DNA of 64,000 nt from CAYLOP01 sp964385305 (GTDB taxonomy: Bacteria > Chloroflexota > Anaerolineae > Anaerolineales > E44-bin32). Positions 38,979 to 48,211 of this stretch are shown here, one piece after another (position 1 is the first letter of the stretch; each line of letters begins with the position of its first letter). The position numbers and the translations under genes are program-made. The notes under the pieces were generated by a model. It did no database searches and was not told the DNA's origin. It was given only the letters and a program-made list of their open reading frames with translations. Where the stretch lies: positions 15,709 to 79,708 of the forward strand of contig CAYLOP010000002.1 in assembly GCA_964385305.1 (NCBI GenBank), in the 5' to 3' direction.

Positions 38979-39356
38979 AGCGTATATCAGTAAGATTGTC
39001 AAGCCATGATAGAAGGGTAATAGATAGCAGGAAGGCTGGTGGTTGGGCAATCTCGCAGGCTTCTCAAATAACCTGTAACCTGTCAGATGAGATCTGAACA
39101 TACCCCCTGCCTCAAAGAGCGATTGCGGTGGATAGCAGGCCAATGTATGATCTAGAGAGTCGAAACATGCGTAACTCTCTGGAATCACTTCGACCGCGCT
39201 TTATCTTGCTGGAGCCGGCCTGGAACTCCAGAGCACGCAACGCTACTCTGACGGATCGACGATGATACTTGGCGCGATGTGAATCTAATCGATTTCTGAC
39301 AGGATGAATGTGAGCATTGCGATCCAGCCACGAGGACCAGGTTTGAGGAGAAACAC
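38979..39356. other. Intergenic region between the DUF2975 operon and the first uspA
   Basis: About 380 bases without a convincing gene. Short open frames here lack ribosome sites and family-like sequence. The right end has the GAGGAG site for the uspA gene. No hairpin terminator or RNA gene recognised. Confidence 0.5.
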
Positions 39357-39803
39357 ATGCCCGGCATGCTCTGCGCTATCCGCGGCGGCCCATCAAGCCA
39401 GTACACAGTCGACCATGCTGCTGCTCTGGCAGTCCAAGAGGGGCTGCCGCTCACATTTTTATACATTATCGACCTGGCCTTCCTCGCACGATCAACGAGC
39501 AGCCAGGTGGGGCTCGTCACACGGGAGATGACCCAGATGGCCGAGTTCATCCTGCTCCAGGCTCAATTGCGGGCGCAATCGGTAGGGGTGGATACGGAGG
39601 TTGCAATCCGCCGCGGGAAGGTCCAAGATGAGATCCTGGCAAGCTGTCGCAAAATGGCAGCGGATATCCTCGTCTTGGGGCAACCGGCGGAGGCACATGG
39701 TGAGAACATCTTCACGACTGATTGGCTCGAGTCGTTCAGTCAACGCGTCAAAACGGAATGCGGCACGCGCGTCATCGTCGTCAAGGGAAAGGAGAGCCTA
39801 TAA
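39357..39803 (+). CDS. Universal stress protein (UspA family)
   Basis: 148 residues. N-terminal MPGMLCAIRGGPSSQYTVDHAAALAVQEGLPLTFLYIID and C-terminal CGTRVIVVKG match the Usp fold. The ATP-binding GxxGx9G(S/T) motif is absent (DILVLGQPAEAHGEN), so nucleotide binding is doubtful. It lies 43 bp before the permease gene, which a second Usp gene follows. Confidence 0.85.
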   Translation: MPGMLCAIRGGPSSQYTVDHAAALAVQEGLPLTFLYIIDLAFLARSTSSQVGLVTREMTQMAEFILLQAQLRAQSVGVDTEVAIRRGKVQDEILASCRKMAADILVLGQPAEAHGENIFTTDWLESFSQRVKTECGTRVIVVKGKESL

Positions 39804-39846
39804 ACGCCTGGGAGCATGATCGAGGAATCTTGAGAGGAATTGCACG

Positions 39847-41610
39847 ATGACCTGCAAACGGATCGGTTATTGGGGTGTTGCCCTTGTTTCGATCCTGATC
39901 CTATCGCTCACATTCGTGATGCCCGCAGCAGGAGGCCGCGACGATGTCGAGCGCAAGCGCGAGGTCACGCTCACATTGCTCGGCCACGTCGTCAATACAC
40001 AGGGTACGGCTATCGACGAGGCCGAGGTGCGCGTGTTCTTCGGTGGCGCGCTGCAGACCCTGGAGGTTGCAGGCAAGCGCACACAGGTCGCGCTCACCGA
40101 CCAGGAAGGGCTCTTTGTCGCGGACCTCACGCTAAAGGATGGTCTGACAGAAAAGGACTCCGTAGCCGTTGAGATCAGCAGGCCGGGATTCCGCACGATC
40201 CATAAGGGTTTCGCCATGCAGGGTGTCGCTCATACGGATGACCACTACTACCTGCAAGCGCCGGACTTCGTCATGCCTCGCATCTTCCACCCCGCGTTCT
40301 ACCTTGCCACGGGCATCTTCCTGGTCGTCTTCGGCGTCATTTCGCTCAGCCTGCTGCATGAGACCATCGCAGCTTTGCTCGGCGTGGCGAGCATGCTGGG
40401 CATCAGTTATTTCTTCGGCGTCTCCAACACCGACTTCTGGATCATCGATTTCGACCGCGCCATCTCCTTCATCGATTTCAATGTTATCTTCTTGCTGCTG
40501 ACCATGATGATATTTATGGCGGTGATGAGCCAGACGGGTGTTTTCCAATGGCTGGCATTCCAGGCTTTCCGCCTAGCGCGCGGCAAGACCTTTCTGGTGG
40601 CAGCCGGCCTTATCGTCATAACCGGCATCACCTCCTCCATCCTCAACGACACAACGGTGATGCTCCTGATGACCCCCGTCAGCATCCAGATCGCCTTGGC
40701 GCTCGGCATCCATCCCGCCGCCATCGTTGTCCCGGAGGTTCTGGCCTCCAACATCGGCGGCGCCGCAACCTTGATCGGCAATCCGCCCAACACGATCATT
40801 GGCTCGTATGTTGGCCTGGGCTTCAACGCCTTTATCGTAAATATGCTGCCCATCTCCGCCATGAGCATGATCATCCTTGTTGTGATGACGCGCTGGCTGT
40901 ACCGAAACGAGTTCCTCCGGGAGGGCAAGGCCCCCTCCGCGGTGCTCGTCGAGCAATTGCAGGAAGGTGCACAGATCACCGACGTGCGACTACTGCAAAA
41001 ATCTGTGATCCTATTCAGCCTTACCCTGATCCTGTTCTTCCTCGGTGATAGATTCAGCATGCCGCCCGCCGTGGTCACCATTCTGGGATCGTCCGCCCTG
41101 CTACTGTGGGTGCGACCCAATGTGAATGACATGCTGCGTGAGGTCGACTGGACCACGCTGGTGTTCTTCATGAGCCTGTTCATGATGGTAGGAGGTATTC
41201 AGGAGGTGGGGCTCATCCAACTCATCGCCGAAACGGTCAAGAACCTTGCCGGCAGCAACCTACTCCTGGCCACCGCGCTTGTGATCTGGGTGTCGGCGTT
41301 TGCCTCTGCGATTGTCGCCAATATCCCCTTCACGAGCGCCATCGTCCCGGTGACCGTCTTCCTGACACAGACGATCCCCGGCGCGGAGAACAACGTGCTC
41401 TATTGGGCGCTGTCGCTGGGCGCGTGCTTGGGCGGCAACGCCACCTACATTGGTTCCGCGCCCAACATCATCGCCATGGGCATCCTTGATCGAGCGGGCT
41501 ACAGGCTCAAATTCAGTGAATTCTCACGGGTCGGCGTCCCCATCACGATTGTGACCGTCCTGGTGCCGATGCTCTGGATATTTGTTCGCTATTTTTGGTT
41601 GATCTTCTAG
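39847..41610 (+). CDS. ArsB/NhaD/SLC13-type permease with extracellular N-terminal domain
   Basis: 587 residues. An N-terminal signal sequence (residues 8-28) precedes a beta-sandwich of the CarboxypepD regulatory type (about 38-135: LLGHVVNTQGTAIDEAEVRVFF, TDQEGLFVADLTLKDG). A permease of 11 or 12 helices of the ion transporter superfamily follows, with the paired hairpin motifs SSILNDTTVMLLMTPV, ASNIGGAATLIGNPPN and, in the second half, GGNATYIGSAPNIIAMG. The pore motifs are those of ArsB, NhaD and dicarboxylate carriers; the substrate cannot be chosen from sequence. AGAGGA precedes the ATG. It is flanked by Usp genes on both sides. Confidence 0.87.
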   Translation: MTCKRIGYWGVALVSILILSLTFVMPAAGGRDDVERKREVTLTLLGHVVNTQGTAIDEAEVRVFFGGALQTLEVAGKRTQVALTDQEGLFVADLTLKDGLTEKDSVAVEISRPGFRTIHKGFAMQGVAHTDDHYYLQAPDFVMPRIFHPAFYLATGIFLVVFGVISLSLLHETIAALLGVASMLGISYFFGVSNTDFWIIDFDRAISFIDFNVIFLLLTMMIFMAVMSQTGVFQWLAFQAFRLARGKTFLVAAGLIVITGITSSILNDTTVMLLMTPVSIQIALALGIHPAAIVVPEVLASNIGGAATLIGNPPNTIIGSYVGLGFNAFIVNMLPISAMSMIILVVMTRWLYRNEFLREGKAPSAVLVEQLQEGAQITDVRLLQKSVILFSLTLILFFLGDRFSMPPAVVTILGSSALLLWVRPNVNDMLREVDWTTLVFFMSLFMMVGGIQEVGLIQLIAETVKNLAGSNLLLATALVIWVSAFASAIVANIPFTSAIVPVTVFLTQTIPGAENNVLYWALSLGACLGGNATYIGSAPNIIAMGILDRAGYRLKFSEFSRVGVPITIVTVLVPMLWIFVRYFWLIF

Positions 41611-41620
41611 GGAGAAAATT

Positions 41621-42043
41621 ATGGGAAAAATTCTATGCGCCACTCGGGGGGGAGAAGCGAGCCAACGAACCCAAGACGCCGCCATCTCACTGGCAAGGGA
41701 ACACGGCGACCAGCTGGTGTTCGTTTATGTTTCCGATGTCCACTTCCTCGATAAAACCGCTGAACCCATCGTTGTCGATGCCGAGAACGAGGTCACCAAA
41801 CTAGGTAAGTTCCTGCTCTTGATGGCCAAGGAGCGGGCGAAGGAAGCAGGTGTCGAAGCCGAGACCGTACTCTACGAGGGGAAACTACGCGAGCAGCTAC
41901 TGCAGGCGATCGAGGAACAGGGCGCCACGCTCTTCGTCCTGGGCCGCCCCACGGAGACCCAGAACGTCTTCCGGTTGTCGAGCCTTGAGAAATTTGCCGC
42001 CGACATCACCGCGCAGACCGGCGTTGAAACGCGCATTTTATAG
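41621..42043 (+). CDS. Universal stress protein (UspA family)
   Basis: 140 residues: KILCATRGGEASQRTQDAAISLAREHGDQLVFVYVSDVHFLD and a C-terminal GVETRIL end. As in the first Usp, the glycine-rich ATP motif is missing (LFVLGRPTETQNVFRLSS). It begins 10 bases after the permease stop with a GGGAG site, so the permease and this Usp are co-translated. The two Usps differ in sequence and are not a recent duplication. Confidence 0.87.
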   Translation: MGKILCATRGGEASQRTQDAAISLAREHGDQLVFVYVSDVHFLDKTAEPIVVDAENEVTKLGKFLLLMAKERAKEAGVEAETVLYEGKLREQLLQAIEEQGATLFVLGRPTETQNVFRLSSLEKFAADITAQTGVETRIL

Positions 42044-42184
42044 ATGGTTGAACCTTATTTGTGTAGATGCACAGTATGCCGTCTAATCTGAGGCCTCCGC
42101 ACCAAGACAGAATATTAATGATCAGCCGCGAATGGTAGCGCACTCTTATAAAGCCTCTCCCAGGAAAACGTGGATGTGCACGAT

Positions 42185-45100
42185 CTAATACTGCGTTTCC
42201 CGGCCGAGGATCATCAAGGCCAGCGACAGCACCCGACCAGACTCCTCCAACTTTTCCACGGATATATTCTCAAATGTGTCTGAGACTGTCCGGGAGGACG
42301 CTTCCCATCCAGCATAACTCAGGCCGAGGCTGGGGGCCTCCTCTCCACTGTCGAAGGCCGACCCCTGCTCGAAGACGACGCTGATATCGACTTCGTCCCC
42401 AGCTCGCGCAACCGCCACGCCCATCTGACGGGCTGCGGTCTCCAGCAGATTAGCCAAGCGCAGGCTCCCGCCGGAGGACATCACAAGCCCACCCCCGTCC
42501 CCCTCGCCCAGACCACGCAACTGCACGATCGCCTCGACCTCGAAGGAGTTCGAGAATCCCAGCTTTGATTGTAAGTAATTGGAGACATCGAGCGGTCTGA
42601 CTGGGTTGCCGCCATCGAGCCCCTCGCCGCTGTAGGCCACAAACAGGAACGTCTTATAAGGCTGATAGCCCGTCTCCTGCATCGTCCGGATGACCTCCAT
42701 CATGGCGGCTAGGCCGCTTGCATTATCGTTCGCGCCTTGCATCGGCGGGTCAAACGGTCTTGCTGGTGGGTTGTCGTACTGCGCCAGCACGACGATCAGG
42801 CGCTGGTCCAGTTTGCTCCCACCCACACCCGCCACGCCAGGGAGATGGCCGATGATGTTGACGACAGGCTGCCGCTCGGTGATCTCTCCCTGAACAACCA
42901 TCGCCGCCTCCGTGCTGGTGGGGAGTTCGAAGATCTTCTCCCTTGTGAGCTCCTCCTTCATGAGACGCAGGTCCGCAACCGTTTGACCTGTTCCCCGCAG
43001 AATGCGATCTGCCGTCTCCTCGGTGATCCACAGCATCGGTGTGACCAAACCGACGGGCCGCGAGGTGCCGTAAATCATCGTTGTTGGATCGCGTGACGAG
43101 AGTGTGTGGACGCGCGCCAGTTCGCGCTCGTTTGCCACAACCACAAGTACACCGGCATGGGAAATCTCATGCAGCATGGAAGCCTCTTCCCCGCTGAGAA
43201 CCATGATGAGCTCCCCGGAGTAATCGACGTCCTCAAGTACGATGTAGGACGCAAAATATGTGGACCTCGAGAGCTCTCCGAATGCGACAAAGCGCACGTT
43301 TCCCATGCCAATACCCATGTTGCGCTCAATGCCGGGGAACTCGGCAAAATCTTGGCCATACACCAGAGCCCTTCCACCGTCATTGATGACGAAACTCGGG
43401 GGCGCCTCGATTGTCTCATAGCTCCGCTCGCGGAATTGGTAATAAGAATATTTTTCGCCGGCAGCTTGCAAGCCAATGGATTCGAATTGCTGGGCGATCC
43501 ACGATGCGGCAACATCCAAACCCACCGTGCCGAGTGCCCGGCCTTCCACCGCCGGGTCGGTGAGCGCCTGGATATCCTGCAGCGCTCGCTGCCCATTAAA
43601 TGCCTCTGCCTGGCCTTTGTAATATACGATCGATCCAGTCGCTCCCTGTATCCATGTTAACGCTACGATGCCCGCAATCGCTGCGCCGACCGTGTAGCGA
43701 TTGACCAGGCGGCTGATATGAACGCCCACACCCTCAACCATTCGCCGAATGCCCTCGCCAAACAGATTGAACCCAAGGATGGCAATAAAGAAGGCCAGCG
43801 CGGGGTAGAGCGCCGTCCACGGAAAGGCGCGTGCGTAATGGCGCACATTGCTCAGCAGGGCGCCCCATTCCGGCACGTCCGAATAATGGAACGGCGCTGA
43901 AGCAACATCCAATTCGGCGAATGCCCCGCCGCCGATGAAAATCCCCACAAATCCCAATTCGCCCAGGAGCATGAGCACAGCGCCCATCTCTAAGGCCGTC
44001 AAGGAGATCAAGGCAGGGACCAGGTTGGGAAGGATGTGCTTCATGATGATGTGCGGCGTGCGCACACCCACCGCAAAGGCGCTCTCGATGAACGTCTTCG
44101 GCTTCATCGCCATCACTTCACCGCGCACGTACTGCATCGCCTCACCCCACCCCACGAAACAAAGCGAGATCACAAAGGGTCCAAACCCCTCGCGAATCCC
44201 CAAAGCGAGGATAAGCGTCATGGCAAGAAGTAAGGCCGGGAAAGCGGAGATAATCTCGGCTAAACCCATGATCACCCGGTCCACCCAGCCTCCGCTGTTC
44301 CAGCCGGCGATCGCTCCGAGGACGAACCCCACAAACATGCGCGCCGCCACTACGGCCGCTGCAAGTCGGAACGTTTGGAAAGCCCCCGCCAATATAAGGC
44401 TCATGACGTCGCGCCCTAAGACATCCGTTCCCCAGGGGAAAGCATCGTCGGGTTGGAAAGGCGGTACGTAAAATTCTCCCTCGACGATCGTCAGGCCGCG
44501 GGTTGTATAAGGACTGTGCGGCGAAAGGTGCGCGCCGAAGAAAAAGATCACCAGGATGCAGACGACCAGGATTGCTCCTAGCATGAAAGGTAAATTTCCA
44601 AGCGTCTCCCGCAGCCACATCCGCCGCGTGTCCCGGCGGTCGCTAAACTCGCCAAAACTGTTCACATCATCACGCAAAACTGAGGTCAAGGGTGGCAGGG
44701 ATGATTCACCCTTACGCCTCTCCATCCAGCGTGTGATGGGGTTATAAGCGACGAAATCGGAGAGATACGCCTTCACAATACGAAGTATCTCTCGCATACT
44801 GGCACGTTCTGCGAGGCCCACCCGACCATTCGTCTCCCTCAGACGAGGATCGAGCAGTCTATAGAGCAAATCGACGATCAAGTTGATCAGGATGAAGATC
44901 ACACCCAGACACATCACAAGCGCCACGGTGAGATTATCGTCCTGTTGGGAGATGGCTTTAAGCAATGTAAAACCCAACCCCGGCCAACTGAAGAAAAACT
45001 CTACGACTGGGAGACTGCTGAGGGTAAAGCGGAGTGACAATCCAATGGTTGTGATGATTGGCAAAGCTGCGTTCTGCATCACGTGCCGGAACATTACCAC

Positions 45101-45859
45101 CTTTTCGGGAAGCCCCTTGCTGTGGGCGGTTCGCACATAGTCCTGATCCAACACCTCGCCCACCGTGACGAAGCTGACGCGGGCGATCTGTGCGATCGGC
45201 CTCGCCGACAGGACAAGCGCCGGCAGGATAAGGTGGGTATCCCATCCGAAGCCTCCCACAGGCAAGATGGGATGTCCTACGATACGCGTTATGCGCAGCA
45301 CGAGCATCTGGAGCAACAAGGCTGCAAAAAAGCTTGGAACGGATACCCCCGCGATGGAACCGAGGATCATGGCCAAGGAAAGTCCTGAGCGACGGGTGTG
45401 CGCAGCCCACGTGCCGATCAAGACGCCCACAACGGCGGCGATGACCAATGACAGTCCCATGAGCCCCAGGCTCTTGGAGAGCGTATCTCGCAGCACCTGG
45501 CTAACGGGCAGGGGATTGATATCACTGGAGGCCGACGGAGATAGGCCCAGGTCCCACCGAACCACACGCCCCAATGATTCCAACGTCCTGGGGATGGCCC
45601 TGCTAAAAGCACCCTCCAGCTCCATGCCCCTGGCCATGCCCAGGCCGAAATGGCTCAGGAAAGATATCGCCATCAAGATCAGAATGCCAAAAGCCAAGCG
45701 CCTGGCAAGATACGCGGCGCCGGCGCTGACCTGCTCCCGCTGCAGGTTGGAGAATATCGATTTAAGAGTTAGCGGTCGAACAAGCGCACGATTAGACTGC
45801 TGGTAGGCTTCACTCACACGTCTACCCCATGGATCTTTCTGGATGGCTTCCTGGTTCAC
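42185..45859 (-). CDS. Fusion of two Dpp-type ABC permeases with a degenerate M28-type peptidase domain
   Basis: 1224 residues in one uninterrupted frame. Residues about 48-340 are a DppB-like permease (EAA loop QDYVRTAHSKGLPEKVVMFRHV), 418-710 a DppC-like permease (PWGTDVLGRDVMSL, EAA loop FIESAFAVGVRTPHIIMKHILPN), 720-740 a last membrane helix, and 745-1224 an extracytoplasmic M28 aminopeptidase fold with a PA-like insert (about 830-950). The M28 metal site is largely lost: the first His is Q1027 (VLAQYDN), D1045 of GANDNASG remains, E1079 is followed by G1080 instead of a second Glu, the Asp is replaced at R1115, and the final His by Ser/Arg near 1188-1190. No ATPase or binding protein gene is adjacent. 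The GTG at 45859 lies five bases after TATAAT; a TTG at 45865 overlaps it. Confidence 0.88.
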   Translation of the reverse strand: MNQEAIQKDPWGRRVSEAYQQSNRALVRPLTLKSIFSNLQREQVSAGAAYLARRLAFGILILMAISFLSHFGLGMARGMELEGAFSRAIPRTLESLGRVVRWDLGLSPSASSDINPLPVSQVLRDTLSKSLGLMGLSLVIAAVVGVLIGTWAAHTRRSGLSLAMILGSIAGVSVPSFFAALLLQMLVLRITRIVGHPILPVGGFGWDTHLILPALVLSARPIAQIARVSFVTVGEVLDQDYVRTAHSKGLPEKVVMFRHVMQNAALPIITTIGLSLRFTLSSLPVVEFFFSWPGLGFTLLKAISQQDDNLTVALVMCLGVIFILINLIVDLLYRLLDPRLRETNGRVGLAERASMREILRIVKAYLSDFVAYNPITRWMERRKGESSLPPLTSVLRDDVNSFGEFSDRRDTRRMWLRETLGNLPFMLGAILVVCILVIFFFGAHLSPHSPYTTRGLTIVEGEFYVPPFQPDDAFPWGTDVLGRDVMSLILAGAFQTFRLAAAVVAARMFVGFVLGAIAGWNSGGWVDRVIMGLAEIISAFPALLLAMTLILALGIREGFGPFVISLCFVGWGEAMQYVRGEVMAMKPKTFIESAFAVGVRTPHIIMKHILPNLVPALISLTALEMGAVLMLLGELGFVGIFIGGGAFAELDVASAPFHYSDVPEWGALLSNVRHYARAFPWTALYPALAFFIAILGFNLFGEGIRRMVEGVGVHISRLVNRYTVGAAIAGIVALTWIQGATGSIVYYKGQAEAFNGQRALQDIQALTDPAVEGRALGTVGLDVAASWIAQQFESIGLQAAGEKYSYYQFRERSYETIEAPPSFVINDGGRALVYGQDFAEFPGIERNMGIGMGNVRFVAFGELSRSTYFASYIVLEDVDYSGELIMVLSGEEASMLHEISHAGVLVVVANERELARVHTLSSRDPTTMIYGTSRPVGLVTPMLWITEETADRILRGTGQTVADLRLMKEELTREKIFELPTSTEAAMVVQGEITERQPVVNIIGHLPGVAGVGGSKLDQRLIVVLAQYDNPPARPFDPPMQGANDNASGLAAMMEVIRTMQETGYQPYKTFLFVAYSGEGLDGGNPVRPLDVSNYLQSKLGFSNSFEVEAIVQLRGLGEGDGGGLVMSSGGSLRLANLLETAARQMGVAVARAGDEVDISVVFEQGSAFDSGEEAPSLGLSYAGWEASSRTVSDTFENISVEKLEESGRVLSLALMILGRETQY

Positions 45860-45864
45860 TCGCA

Positions 45865-45870
45865 ATTATA
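45865..45870 (-). promoter_or_regulatory. -10 box of the permease-peptidase fusion gene
   Basis: Perfect TATAAT five bases before the GTG start codon, suggesting a leaderless transcript. The -35 region is poor. Confidence 0.5.
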
Positions 45871-46117
45871 ACGCTCGCCTTCAATGACCACACCCAATAT
45901 CCTTTTAAATATGGAAACGGTGGATAAACCAGGATGCGGCACGCAAGCGTGCCTGCTATTATCAGGATTTCAGGAGCATTCTCACCTCAAATACCGACAG
46001 GTGAAATTGAAAGTTCACCGGCTACGCTTCGGCCGTCTTGAATGAAATTGCTCGTCCATCTAGCTGAACGTGAGAGAGTCTGAACCCTGTGGGTTTTTTG
46101 GGCGTATTATGAAAGGA
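45871..46117. other. Non-coding region with several hairpins
   Basis: No gene seen. It contains a perfect GGCACGC-AA-GCGTGCC palindrome (45938-45953), a GTGAA/TTCAC repeat near 46010 and a small terminator-like AACCC-TGT-GGGTT followed by six T (46083-46099, plus strand), just before the promoter of the next gene. A small RNA or an attenuated leader is possible but unproven. Confidence 0.35.
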
Positions 46118-46123
46118 TATAAT
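46118..46123 (+). promoter_or_regulatory. -10 box upstream of the propeller lipoprotein gene
   Basis: TATAAT in the context AAGGATATAATG, about 82 bases before the ATG at 46206. The -35 is only T-rich. Confidence 0.45.
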
Positions 46124-46205
46124 GTTAAGATCTTACCCCTCCGCCCAAATAGCCCTGGGCTTTGACGCTGTCGAGGGGGAATAATTCGGTGTGGGAGATT
46201 TCAGT

Positions 46206-47918
46206 ATGAAACGAATCGCGCGTCATATTCCCGTAGTCATGGGGATTCTCGTCATCGCGTTGCTTCTGCACGGCTGCGCCAGCGATCAAATCCGAAGCCC
46301 GAAGCCTCGGTCGGACTGGAGCCGTGGCCTGCGTATTGGTCATGCTACCGGCTTCTCCAGCCCCAGTCTGATCATCCAGGACGATGGGACGGCGCATGTC
46401 GCATGGACGGAAAAGACGCTGCAAAACTCCGGTGTCCTTGGGTACGCCCAACTCTCGCCGCAGGGCGCACTCGTCGTGAGCGCCAGTATCGACATTCAGG
46501 AGAAGCACCTGCGCGGTGCATACCTGCGAGAGACGGATCCGATGGAACTTTGTTGGAATAGTGATGACGGCGTCCGGTGTTCCACACTTGATTTTGAGAA
46601 CCCCGCGAATCTGAAACCCTATACCTTGATCCCGCCGTCGCCATCCACCATCAAGTATGTCACAACGGGAGCGTATATCGCCTGGATCACGGAAGAGAAC
46701 GATCTCTTCCTGCAGGGTCCGGACATCCCCACCACGCAGCTTTCTGATAAGGCGCAGAATTTAAGCTTGAACCCGCAAGGGGAACATATCTACGTGGTAT
46801 GGACCGAAGAGAAGACTGGGGCGGAAATTACAATCTGGCTCACGACCCTCGATAGGGATAGCCTTGGCGAACCGCGGCAACTGGGGCGTCTGATCGCAGG
46901 TGGCACGGAGGGCATGCGCCAGGTCGGTTTGGGAGCGGTCGACGCTGACGGCGAGGCCTGTATTTTCTATGGATTCGAATTCACGCGCGGGCTACAAGGT
47001 GGAACAGCATTCACCGAATACAGTTGCTACGACAACCGCACATGGGAGCCTGTGGGCGGCGAGAGGCTCGGTCTTGTTGTGACTGATCAAAAGACTTATA
47101 TGCCGCTGGAGAGTGGGTTCGCATTAGACCGACTCGCCGCCGTCGAAATCCCCGTAAGCGATTACACCTACCTGCCCTCCATGCCGCTGAGCGATGGCAT
47201 GGGAAATATCGCCATCCTTGCCAGTACACCAGAGATGGTTCGCTATAAGGTTTACCAGCAAATTGTGCTTATGATCCTGCAGGATAGGCAATTAATCGGC
47301 TATCAACCGATCAGCGGCTCCACCGGCGTCTCCATCTCACCCAGCCTGGGAAGTGATGCTGAAGGCAACCTGTACGCCGTCTGGCTTGAGCGTACAACCA
47401 GTACGAATGTGTACATCGCAACCACAAGCCCTACAGCCGCCGCGCGGCTCGATCGCATGGACCTCTCGGACTTCAGCGTCGCCGCGCTGGGATTGATCGT
47501 CGAATCGATCGCCGGGCTAATCATGGTCCCCTTCGCGTTGCTTTTCTTCGCCGTCGGGTTGGTAGGTCTCGGCATCGGCTCGCTGCTCACACGTTGGAGC
47601 CATACCCAACGCCTTCGTGAAGCTGTGAGCCTGACGCTTGGTGTCGCCGCAATGTGGTGGTCCAAATTGGCATTCATCCCCCAAATCCAAACTTACTTGC
47701 CCTTCTCAGCTTGGATGCCCGAGCTTTCCCCAGAGGCGGCGATCGCCTGGCAGATCCTCTGGCCGGTCCTGATCGTCGGATTAAGCTTGCTACTGATGCG
47801 GCATTTCGGTCGCCGCTTCGAGTATGAAAGCCTCATCATACGTTTTGGGCTATACGGAATCACAGACATCTTCCTCACCGCACTTTGCTATGGTGCGATC
47901 GCGCAAGGTGCGGGCTAA
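46206..47918 (+). CDS. Lipoprotein with propeller-like domain and C-terminal membrane region
   Basis: 570 residues. Signal peptide with lipobox LLHGC (Cys near residue 24). The next 380 residues are a repeated beta pattern of WTE / VAWxE type (AHVAWTEKT, IYVVWTEEKTG, LYAVWLERTT), as in beta-propeller repeats. The last 140 residues hold about four hydrophobic helices, so a lipid-anchored sensor-like domain is tethered again by a membrane bundle. GGGAG lies about nine bases before the ATG; an upstream GTG (46191) is less likely. Not recognised as a named family. Confidence 0.75.
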   Translation: MKRIARHIPVVMGILVIALLLHGCASDQIRSPKPRSDWSRGLRIGHATGFSSPSLIIQDDGTAHVAWTEKTLQNSGVLGYAQLSPQGALVVSASIDIQEKHLRGAYLRETDPMELCWNSDDGVRCSTLDFENPANLKPYTLIPPSPSTIKYVTTGAYIAWITEENDLFLQGPDIPTTQLSDKAQNLSLNPQGEHIYVVWTEEKTGAEITIWLTTLDRDSLGEPRQLGRLIAGGTEGMRQVGLGAVDADGEACIFYGFEFTRGLQGGTAFTEYSCYDNRTWEPVGGERLGLVVTDQKTYMPLESGFALDRLAAVEIPVSDYTYLPSMPLSDGMGNIAILASTPEMVRYKVYQQIVLMILQDRQLIGYQPISGSTGVSISPSLGSDAEGNLYAVWLERTTSTNVYIATTSPTAAARLDRMDLSDFSVAALGLIVESIAGLIMVPFALLFFAVGLVGLGIGSLLTRWSHTQRLREAVSLTLGVAAMWWSKLAFIPQIQTYLPFSAWMPELSPEAAIAWQILWPVLIVGLSLLLMRHFGRRFEYESLIIRFGLYGITDIFLTALCYGAIAQGAG

Positions 47919-47958
47919 AGCAGGCTTCCCCCTCCTCCTTCCATAGAGGTTTTTTTCT

Positions 47959-47990
47959 GCCCTCCGCCGACTGGCGGAGGGCAATCCTTT
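47959..47990 (+). terminator. Terminator after the propeller lipoprotein gene
   Basis: Perfect ten-base stem GCCCTCCGCC (47959-47968) with loop GACT and GGCGGAGGGC (47973-47982), followed by AATCCTTTT. The T-tract is short. Confidence 0.65.
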
Positions 47991-48150
47991 TACCGACCTA
48001 CCCGCGAGCGTCCAAAAAGGGCAGGCCATACCCACCCAATGGGAACCCCTGATCGGTAGCAAAAAGTGGGACAGCAAACACACGAACCGGTACTCTCCTG
48101 ACCGCAATCTCTCAAGGTTCGTACGTCATCATGGCACACCAGGAACAAAG

Positions 48151-48189
48151 AAAGCACTTACCTTTTCACTCTCCAAAGGTAAGTGCTTT
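48151..48189 (-). terminator. Hairpin closing the dpp operon
   Basis: Perfect 15-base inverted repeat AAAGCACTTACCTTT (48151-48165) and its complement (48175-48189), nine-base loop. It starts 23 bases past the last dpp gene on the minus strand and continues CTTTGTTCC. A/T-rich flanks on both sides allow bidirectional action. Confidence 0.7.
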
Positions 48190-48211
48190 ACGATTGAAGG
48201 GCAGGTTGTTC

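Noticed and set aside
38949..39188. 78-codon minus-strand frame upstream of the DUF2975 gene
   Set aside because: It ends in the AT-rich operator region and has no ribosome site or family-like sequence.
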